This document shows positions 1 through 6,100 of a stretch of DNA of 8,396 bases, one piece after another. This DNA is from Planctomycetaceae bacterium. Its GTDB lineage: Bacteria; Planctomycetota; Planctomycetia; Pirellulales; Pirellulaceae. The stretch lies in contig SKVE01000833.1 of the NCBI GenBank assembly GCA_007129635.1, positions 1 through 8,396 on the forward strand, in the 5' to 3' direction. The notes under the pieces were generated by a model, which saw only the letters and a program-made list of their open reading frames with translations, had not been told where the DNA came from and did not search any database. The position numbers and the translations under genes are program-made. The stretch's first letter is position 1. The number at the start of each line of letters is the position of its first letter.

Positions 1-319
1 CCTGACGGTTGAGTGTCGTCGGATCGTGCGTCTTCCAGAAGACCTCTAGCAGATCGTCGAACGAGACGATCGTGGGATCGAAGCGGATCTCACAGACCTC
101 CGCGTGCCCCGTATCGCCCCGGCATATCTGCTCGTAGGTTGGATTCTCTACGGCTCCGCCCGAATATCCCGAACGGACAGAAAGGACGCCCTTCAACTGC
201 TGGAAGACGGCTTCGACGCACCAGAAGCAGCCGCTGCCGAACGTCGCCGTCTGCCATCGTTGCTCGGCGGCGTGATCCGCTTTTGACGATTTGCTTGATT
301 CAGGGTTATCGGTTGCCAT
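1..319 (-). CDS. msrA: Peptide methionine sulfoxide reductase MsrA (3' end beyond the window)
   Basis: MsrA reduces methionine-S-sulfoxide in oxidised proteins back to methionine, with electrons usually supplied by thioredoxin. The minus-strand frame from the ATG at 319 gives 106 codons before the window edge. Family enzymes are about 170-200 residues, so roughly the last third is missing here. Residues 30-36 read GCFWCVE, the MsrA active-site signature, with Cys31 as the catalytic cysteine. Further family landmarks follow: GYSGG, then a [13 protein letters not shown] stretch (the usual GHAEVV region), FDP, and [13 protein letters not shown] at the edge. About 24 polar residues precede the domain and show no signal peptide, so a cytoplasmic enzyme is likely. 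The start is supported by AAGGAG ten bases upstream. It lies downstream of mtdC on the same strand, but a 153-base gap with a large hairpin suggests a separate transcript. The family assignment is secure; the resolving cysteines near the C-terminus cannot be checked. Confidence 0.95.
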   Translation of the reverse strand, partial: MATDNPESSKSSKADHAAEQRWQTATFGSGCFWCVEAVFQQLKGVLSVRSGYSGGAVENPTYEQICRGDTGHAEVCEIRFDPTIVSFDDLLEVFWKTHDPTTLNRQ

Positions 320-329
320 CGGGGCATTG

Positions 330-335
330 CTCCTT
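330..335 (-). promoter_or_regulatory. Ribosome binding site of msrA
   Basis: The minus strand reads AAGGAG, with ten bases before the ATG at 319-317. A nearer ATG (328-326) lies in another frame and would not give MsrA, so this Shine-Dalgarno element, with slightly long spacing, supports the start at 319. Confidence 0.6.
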
Positions 336-407
336 GGATTCCATGATGGATGGCTTTGACATTCCGGCCTGGCACAACGACAGATTTTCTGGCGGAGCAA
401 TGGGTTC

Positions 408-468
408 GGGAGTCGTTTACGGGCGACAATGCACCACCTGCAAGACGCCTTACCCGAAAACGACTCCC
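408..468. repeat. Large near-perfect inverted repeat after mtdC
   Basis: Two 16-base arms, at 408-423 (GGGAGTCGTTTACGGG) and 453-468 (CCCGAAAACGACTCCC), pair at 15 of 16 positions. The single mismatch is 419/457, and the loop is 29 bases (424-452). On the mtdC strand the stem begins five bases after the stop codon. No T-run follows the stem on either strand, so it is not a canonical intrinsic terminator. Its position at the end of the fae-mtdC operon suggests a 3' mRNA-stabilising structure, an atypical terminator, or a copy of a dispersed genomic palindrome. The pairing is seen directly; the role is inference. Confidence 0.7.
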
Positions 469-472
469 CCCT

Positions 473-1342
473 CTAACCGGAAAGCCCACGTCCGATCTCG
501 AAAACTTCTTCCGCGTCCAGAACCTGGTCGTTGGCGGCAAAAAGTGTGGCGATGGCAGCCTTGTGGATCTTCATCTTGGTGCTGCCCACGCCGATCGCAC
601 CGTAGCATAGCACGCCCGCATGCGATTCGGCTTGAGCCGTCACTTCCACGCCACCGATCCCCAACGGCGGGACCGCGTTCAAATCGACGGCGACTCGTAA
701 GTCGTTCGCCTGGTGCAGCAAGTCGGCGGGGATCAGTTCGATGCCGGCCGCGCCGGCGGCGATCACGATCGAAACGCCTTCCAGGGCCTGACGGATCGAT
801 TCAGAGTCACCGGCTGCCAGCGGGCACAGCCGAGCGTCAGGGACCTTGGCCATGACGCGTTGGCAGACGGCGGCCGCTCGGTCCTCACGCCGCGATGCAA
901 CCCGGACCTGGGCCCCTTCGCGAGCCAGCAATTGGACGGCGCGTTGGCCGACCGGACCGGTGGCCGCCAAGACCAAGGCGGAAGCATCCGCCAGCGGAAC
1001 ATGACGGGCCGCGGCCAAGACCGCCGCAGCAGCCGTGGTATTGGCACCGCTGGCATCCAACAACACCGAGACCCGCAACGAGCCGAAAAACGATTCCGTC
1101 ACCCGTTGCAACAACTGCTCGCCCGCCGCCACATCCGTGCCACCGATAAAGATGGCCGTCCGGTGCAGGTCTTTGGGACCACGAGTAAAAATGGCCCCAT
1201 GCACCAAGTCCCGCACCTGATCCGGCTGGACATTGGCGTAGGGCAACAACTGGTCGACCCCGGAATCGATCGCCACCACCGCGTCGAAAACGCTGCTGTG
1301 CGGATCGGGGTCCAGTTGGATCAGGATCTTCGGCCGACTCAT
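473..1342 (-). CDS. mtdC: Methylene-tetrahydromethanopterin dehydrogenase, MtdA/MtdC type
   Basis: This 289-residue enzyme should oxidise methylene-H4MPT to methenyl-H4MPT with NAD(P)+, the second step of H4MPT-linked formaldehyde oxidation in the cytoplasm. The N-terminal catalytic half carries family hallmarks: QLDPD..SSVFD (9-20), the YANVQPDQV region (35-43), IFTRGPKD (51-58), the GGTDVAAGE loop (67-75) and LLDASGANTTAAA (94-106). The Rossmann half has ATGPVGQRAVQLLA (127-140). The following VASRR (148-152) puts arginines after the second beta strand, which usually favours NADP. Late motifs are NAVPPLGIGG (222-231) and GAIGVGSTKMKIH (248-260), with DAEEVFEIG near the end. The start codon shares one base with the fae stop codon, which suggests translational coupling, and AAGGGG lies five bases upstream. 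Known family members are MtdA and MtdB of methylotrophs and MtdC, first described from a Gemmata strain and environmental DNA as NADP-linked. I choose mtdC from the planctomycete-like context; the subclass needs a tree. The product has the normal family length and no broken motif. Confidence 0.9.
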   Translation of the reverse strand: MSRPKILIQLDPDPHSSVFDAVVAIDSGVDQLLPYANVQPDQVRDLVHGAIFTRGPKDLHRTAIFIGGTDVAAGEQLLQRVTESFFGSLRVSVLLDASGANTTAAAAVLAAARHVPLADASALVLAATGPVGQRAVQLLAREGAQVRVASRREDRAAAVCQRVMAKVPDARLCPLAAGDSESIRQALEGVSIVIAAGAAGIELIPADLLHQANDLRVAVDLNAVPPLGIGGVEVTAQAESHAGVLCYGAIGVGSTKMKIHKAAIATLFAANDQVLDAEEVFEIGRGLSG

Positions 1343-1839
1343 CAGAACCCCTTGAATGGATGCTCGGCGGAATCCTTGCCGGCGACCATTTCCTGGGCGG
1401 TCGGCTTGCCGCTCATCGCATGGACGATGGCCATCTTCGTGGCTTCGTGATTGTATTCATAGATCTTCTTGTCGTCTTCCGCCGCCGGATGAATGAAGAC
1501 GCCGCACACGATGACCAGATCTTCGCACTGATCCGCAGGGATCACGCCCTCGGCCACACAATCCGCCACCGCCTTGGCGACCGCAGCCTGGGCCGGGCCA
1601 AACATCTGCACCGCTTGCTTCATCCCCTTGATGGTCACCTTGGTGATCATCACCGTCGCTGGCTTGACCGCCAAGTTCGGCGTCAACACCGCGAGCAGAT
1701 TGGTGTGACCCTCGCTCTGACGCGCCAGAGCATTCGCAAAGGCGTTGCCCACAGGGCCGTCCTTGCTGCCGATCAACAAATCGATGTGAGCAATCTCGTT
1801 GCCATCGCCAGTTAACGCTTCACCGATGTACATTGACAT
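1342..1839 (-). CDS. fae: Formaldehyde-activating enzyme Fae
   Basis: Fae speeds the condensation of formaldehyde with tetrahydromethanopterin to methylene-H4MPT, the entry step of H4MPT-dependent formaldehyde oxidation or detoxification. The 165-residue product matches the normal single-domain length of about 165-170 residues, with no fused hexulose-phosphate synthase domain. Landmarks are YIGEALTGDGNEIAHIDLLIG (4-24, containing the conserved His18), LLAVLTPNLAVKPATVMITKV (48-68), QAVQMFGPAQAAVAKAV (75-91), VAEGVIPADQCEDL (95-108), GVFIHPAA (113-120), YNHEATKMAI (129-138) and a terminal HPFKGF. The ATG at 1839 is chosen because GGAGAG sits five bases upstream; an in-frame ATG at 1833 would lose only two residues. 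The open frame continues upstream to 2100, but that extension has no family similarity and runs through the divergent gene. The stop overlaps the mtdC start, so the two form an operon whose products act in sequence. Confidence 0.97.
   Translation of the reverse strand: MSMYIGEALTGDGNEIAHIDLLIGSKDGPVGNAFANALARQSEGHTNLLAVLTPNLAVKPATVMITKVTIKGMKQAVQMFGPAQAAVAKAVADCVAEGVIPADQCEDLVIVCGVFIHPAAEDDKKIYEYNHEATKMAIVHAMSGKPTAQEMVAGKDSAEHPFKGF
1348..1353 (-). promoter_or_regulatory. Ribosome binding site of mtdC inside the end of fae
   Basis: The minus strand reads AAGGGG, then five bases, then the ATG at 1342-1340. The site lies within the last codons of fae, so ribosomes ending fae can restart directly on mtdC. 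Confidence 0.6.
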
Positions 1840-1844
1840 GAATT

Positions 1845-1850
1845 CTCTCC
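1845..1850 (-). promoter_or_regulatory. Ribosome binding site of fae
   Basis: The minus strand reads GGAGAG, five bases before the ATG at 1839-1837. This settles the start at the first of two closely spaced in-frame ATG codons. Confidence 0.7.
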
Positions 1851-1865
1851 GTCTGGTTACCGAAA

Positions 1866-1871
1866 AGGAAG
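1866..1871 (+). promoter_or_regulatory. Ribosome binding site of the ATP-grasp gene
   Basis: AGGAAG, preceded by a run of A, ends four bases before the ATG at 1876. It supports the longer start even though the first 30 residues of the product are not obviously part of the conserved fold. Confidence 0.6.
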
Positions 1872-1875
1872 TTGC

Positions 1876-3144
1876 ATGACAGGAAACCATGATCCGATTG
1901 TTCCCCGTTGCAGAGAACTTAGCAAACCTTCGCACATTTGCAAGGACCCGTCCGTAGACGCCGAACCAGTCCTCGTGATCGTCGGGGCCAGTGCCCGAGC
2001 CGCAGCGGAATCGGCACGTCAAACCGGCTTCCTCCCCGCAGCAGCCGATCTGTTCGGTGATCGTGACCTGCGGGAAACAAGTAACTGGATAGGTATCCAA
2101 GATTATCCACTAGGGCTGATCCAAGCAGTTTCCCGGTTGCCAAACGGACCCTGGTTGTACACAGGCGGATTGGAGAATCATCCGGATTTGGTCGATGGCA
2201 TCGCTGCCGGGCGTCCGCTGCTGGGTAATCCGGGACCGGTGCTGCGAGCTGTGCGGGATCCATTTCGGTTGGCCGATTTTTTGCAACGTCAAGGGTTCAA
2301 TACACCAAAGGCCCTGCGTCAGCTACCCTCGGCACCGGCAGCGGATCGGTGGCTGTGCAAGCCGTTGCACAGCAGTGGCGGCCGAGGGATTCAGATGGTT
2401 TCGCAAGCAGCGGAGGACCAGCGGGCTGTGGCGTCACACGCCGGTGAAGCGATTGTTGAGAGCCGTGACCGCGAGTGCTTCTACCAGCAGTGGATCGATG
2501 GCGGCAGCTACAGCGGCGTGTTCGTCGCGACTCAAGGCAGAGCCACATTGATCGGGGTGACGCGTCAGATGGTAGGCCGACGGTGGACGAAAGCACCACG
2601 ATTCGCCTACTGTGGATCCATCTGGCCGTCGGGCTTGGATCGAAAGATGCTCCGTACCCTGTCGCGGTTGGGCCAATGTTTGGCTGCCGAGTACCGCTTG
2701 ACCGGCTTGTTCGGCGTGGATGTGATCGTCGGCGATGATCGAATGTTCGTTTTAGAGATCAATCCCCGGTACCCTGCATCGGCTGAAGTACTGGAAATGG
2801 CTCTGGATACGGGCGGAAGCATCGTCGCACACCACATCGCGGCTTGTCAGAAGAACATCCTGCCCCAGGTGGATTCCCAAGGAACCGGAAACAGTTGCGG
2901 GAAAGCCATTTTGTTCGCCGACTGTCCCGTGAGCGTGGGCTCGCGTTTTGACAGCCTGCTCGCCCAAATCAACACCGACAAGCACTGGACGCCGCTGGCG
3001 GACATCCCTGCCCCAGACACCATCATCAACGCGGGCCAACCGATTGTGACGGTACGCGCCCAAGCAGAGACGCTCACCGCCTTGATGCGCTGCTTGAAAC
3101 GGCTTGCCAACCAGGTCCGATCCGCGTTGGATCATCCCCGATGA
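1876..3144 (+). CDS. ATP-grasp ligase, probable C1-cofactor (H4MPT/methylofuran) biosynthesis enzyme
   Basis: ATP-grasp enzymes join a carboxylate to an amine or thiol through an acyl-phosphate at the cost of ATP. The 422-residue product begins with about 30 polar residues, then a pre-ATP-grasp domain opening with PVLVIVGASARAAAESAR (31-48) and reaching about residue 125. The ATP-grasp fold follows: WLCKP (159-163) and a glycine-rich loop HSSGGRGIQMV (165-175), then E195 in a VESRDR turn and the YQQWIDG strand (203-209). GLFGVDVIV (277-285) and FVLEINPRYPAS (291-302) supply Asp282, Glu294 and Asn296, the expected Mg-ATP ligands. About 110 C-terminal residues end in an amphipathic helix rich in Leu, Arg and Lys. 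No signal peptide or membrane segment is seen. From memory, related ATP-grasp proteins occur in H4MPT C1 gene clusters of methylotrophs, and MfnD of methanogens joins glutamate to tyramine in methanofuran synthesis. Divergence from fae-mtdC supports a cofactor role, such as amino-acid addition to H4MPT or methylofuran. The substrate is not readable from the sequence. The fold is secure; the pathway is an inference. Confidence 0.85.
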   Translation: MTGNHDPIVPRCRELSKPSHICKDPSVDAEPVLVIVGASARAAAESARQTGFLPAAADLFGDRDLRETSNWIGIQDYPLGLIQAVSRLPNGPWLYTGGLENHPDLVDGIAAGRPLLGNPGPVLRAVRDPFRLADFLQRQGFNTPKALRQLPSAPAADRWLCKPLHSSGGRGIQMVSQAAEDQRAVASHAGEAIVESRDRECFYQQWIDGGSYSGVFVATQGRATLIGVTRQMVGRRWTKAPRFAYCGSIWPSGLDRKMLRTLSRLGQCLAAEYRLTGLFGVDVIVGDDRMFVLEINPRYPASAEVLEMALDTGGSIVAHHIAACQKNILPQVDSQGTGNSCGKAILFADCPVSVGSRFDSLLAQINTDKHWTPLADIPAPDTIINAGQPIVTVRAQAETLTALMRCLKRLANQVRSALDHPR

Positions 3145-3199
3145 TCGATCGACTCCCGACCCCTTGCGCGAAACACGACACTCATTCAGTTGCCGGTTC
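3145..3199. other. Convergent 55-base gap
   Basis: This is the gap between the stop codons of the ATP-grasp gene (plus strand) and the macroglobulin gene (minus strand). It contains a short GATCGATC palindrome but no convincing GC stem with a T-run on either strand, so I cannot name a terminator. Confidence 0.4.
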
Positions 3200-6100
3200 T
3201 TATTTGACGATCAGCGGGATGCTCTCCGAATGGCTGTTGAATTCGGGGGCATACATGCACTGGATCTGGGCCATGCCGGTCTGATACTCGCCTCGATGGA
3301 CGACTCGCGTCGAGTATTCGAATACGTAAGTGCCCTTGGGCAGATAGTCGATGAAGAAGTGACTGGCCGTATCCCGCGTCGATTCGTAGTAGGCCAGACC
3401 ATCCTGGTATTTGTACTGAGACAAAACGTTCACCGGCTCCGTGCCCGCGCCGCGATGGTCTTTCAGATGAACGTATTCCATGTCGCGATCGACTCGAATG
3501 CCGATGCGGACCACCAGTTCATCGCCGACTGAGATCGGACCATCGACCTCTTTCAGCACCGGTCCTCGCGGGGTGTACTCCTTGATGTACAGTCGTTTTT
3601 GGACGACCAACGGGGTCGCTTCGTGCGGGGTGATCTTGGCCATGTCCTCCAAATACTGCCAATGCAGGCTGCCCCAGGCGACTCCCTCGTCGACCTTGGT
3701 GACCGTTACTTCGCCCATCTGCGGCTGAACTTCACCGCGAACGAATCGCTGCTCGTAAAAGCCCGTTCCCGCCTCGACCTGCTGCGGCTGGATGACCGTG
3801 TCGCCCAACGTGACTTGAACCAATTCGGTGGAAGCCAGCAGATGGGTGCCGCGCAGCAACAAAGCGTAAACCGCGTCGGCAGTGGCTTTGGTGGTCTTCC
3901 AATCTTGCGTCTGTTTCTGCTTGAGCAACCAGACCTTACAGTCCTCGACCGCCTGGGCGTCGTTCATGACTTCGTCGAACGCTTCGATCATCACGGCCTG
4001 GGTTTCGATCGGCGCTCGATACCACCACCAGGAGAATTCCAGCTCGCGCCAAAACATCCCCATCTCCTCGTCGGTCACCGCGCGTTCTTTGATCGACCGC
4101 ATGATGTCGAGGGGCGTCTCGGCATTCCCGAATCGCTTCAACGCGATGGCCAGATGACCTTGGCTCTGGCGATGAGCCAATTGCAGCCAGTACTTGCTGG
4201 CTTGATTCAGGAAGTAATCCACCGCCTCGCGGTGTTGGTCGCCGATGCGCTGATCCTCCAGGAAGAAACTGCGACCGTATAAATACAGAGCGATCGTGGT
4301 CGACAGGTTGTTCTGGTCCTGCAGTTTCAGACGGACGATCTCGCGGTACTGCCGATCGACCCAGCCGTCCAAATGCTCCAGAGCCTTCACCGCCGGGGCC
4401 ACGCTGATATCCACCCCCAGATGCCGCAGACGGCCGAAACCGGTGGTGATGTACAGGGTGATAAAATCGTTGGGCGGACCGCCGGGGAACCAGGGCCAGG
4501 CACCGTCCTCGCGCTGCTGTTCGGAAATGCGTTGCAACAATCGAGCGGTTTCGTCGTTCAACCGGTTATCGTCGAACAGGACGCCCACGTTCCGGCGGGC
4601 TTGGCTTTCGGCTTGAGCCTGCCGTAACCAAGGCGTCTCTTCCAACATCACGGCCTTCAGGTCCTGGTTCTTTTCCAACGGGCTGTCCAGCGCCGGAGTG
4701 CCCTTCCATTGGTCAAAGACGCGGCGAATCCTCGGATCGCTGATGGCGATATGCCGAGCCAGCGAATTGGCGTACAGACGGTTGAAGGTCTGCTCGGTGC
4801 ACTGGTGCGGGAATTCCATCAGGTAGGGCAATGCCATCACGGCGTACCAGGATGGATTCGATACCATCTGGATCGTCAGGCTCTGGTGCTGCAGCGAATC
4901 CGACTGGCCGGACTCGACCAACTTGGCCAATTCGAATTGCTTCGTGTCCGGCCCGCGGATCGGCAGCGGCAGCGATTCGGTGACCAGAATCCGCCGCGAC
5001 AGCACGGGCAGATAGCCCTCTTCGCCATCCGACAACCGTCCGGTCGAACCGACGGCTTTGTAAGTCAGAAAGCCCATCCCGTCAGGAACGGTCAAACGCC
5101 ACGAGTAGCTCTGGGACTGGCCGGCCGGTACATCGAACGATTGGTCGGTCGAGGTATTGCCCAACTGCGAATCCATCGGATCGCCGGTACGAGCGTCGTT
5201 GAATGTCAGCCGAACGCTGCCGGTTTGACGAGTCGGTGATTGGTTGCTGACCTTGACCGTGAACTCCAACACATCGCCCTCACGCAGGAATCGAGGCGGA
5301 TTGGGTTCGACCATCAGGTCCTTGGCCGTGACCGCCTTGTCCTGCAGGTACCCCGAGCGTAGGCGGCGATCGTGTGCGAAGCCCATGAATTTCCATTCAG
5401 TCAAGGCTTCCGGCATCTTAAATAGCATCCGGACGCGACCTTCATCATCGGTCATCAGATGCGGGAAGAAGAAGGCCGTTTCGTTCAGGTTTTGGCGAGC
5501 GGTGACCTGGCTGAGGTCGACTTCCGGAGGCGGAGCCGGACCATCCGCCGTTTCGCCGCTGGCCAGCACCTCGGATCGTTCTTGCTGGAATTGTTTTTCG
5601 GCCGGTGCTCCGGCGTCGTCTGCCACCGCGGCGTCCATCATCGCTGGCGCGGCCATTTCGGCTTCCGGCGCCGCGAACATATTCTCCCCTCCCATACGAC
5701 TCATCGCACGCATCGGCGCGCCGAATGCGCCGCCGCGACCGCCAGGGAACATGAATCCCCAAAGGTTCGCGACCAACTCCGGCGGGAACGAACGATAGGC
5801 CAGCGATCCGTCCTTGCCCTGCTGCGGCCAATGACCGTGCAGGTGCTGCAGGCCCTTCCACTGGTTTTCGAATTGAGTGCTCAGCGAACTGGAATCGGTC
5901 CGGAAGACGTTCAACGCGGTCATCCACCCGTGCGGCAAGTAGGCATCCAGCGACGCGTCGTATAACGTCGCCACCATCTCCGCCGCAGCTTGCCGAGCGT
6001 CCGGGCCGGTGATGATGGCCGTCCAGGTCTCTTCATCGGCCGGCCCCAGTTTGGACACAAATCGTTCCCACTGAACCGTCAGCTTCTTGTTGGACCAGGG

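Larger units (their letters stand above)
1840..1875. promoter_or_regulatory. 36-base divergent gap between fae and the ATP-grasp gene
   Basis: The two start codons face away from each other across 36 bases, and the gap is largely filled by their two ribosome binding sites. There is no room here for two ordinary sigma-70 promoters. Promoters for at least one gene, probably both, must therefore lie inside the opposite coding sequence, and the two transcripts would overlap at their 5' ends. I found no convincing -35/-10 pair. The layout is seen directly; the shared regulation is inference. Confidence 0.45.

Noticed and set aside
408..468. Intrinsic terminator for fae-mtdC or for a plus-strand transcript
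   Set aside because: The stem is strong, but neither side is followed by a T-run and the loop is 29 bases. It is listed as an inverted repeat instead.
13..855. Plus-strand 280-codon open frame
   Set aside because: It is rich in Arg, Pro and Ser, has no recognisable domain, and lies antisense to msrA and mtdC, both of which match known families throughout.
713..1450. Plus-strand 245-codon open frame antisense to mtdC
   Set aside because: Its composition is that of a GC-driven shadow (many Gln, Arg, Asp and His), it shows no family motifs, and it is fully covered by the mtdC-fae operon.
1833..1861. Perfect TTGACA (1833-1838) as a -35 box for the ATP-grasp gene
   Set aside because: At 16-18 base spacing there is no -10-like hexamer (GTTACC or neighbours), and transcription would begin at or beyond the ribosome binding site.
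1897..1925. Minus-strand TTGCTA, 17 bases, AACAAT as a promoter for fae
   Set aside because: Each hexamer matches the consensus at only four of six positions, which is expected by chance. The spacing is right but not enough to call it.
1840..2100. N-terminal extension of Fae from an upstream start at 2100
   Set aside because: Known Fae proteins begin close to the YIGEALTGDGNE motif. The extension has no similarity and runs antisense through the ATP-grasp gene, and a good ribosome binding site marks 1839.
3145..3199. Bidirectional terminator in the convergent gap
   Set aside because: There is only an eight-base GATCGATC palindrome and no GC-rich stem with a T-run on either strand.
5445..5927. 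Minus-strand 160-codon open frame in another phase within the macroglobulin gene
   Set aside because: It is an Arg/Gly/Ala-rich out-of-frame reading of the low-complexity segment. It looked like a possible overlapping gene, but nothing independent supports it.
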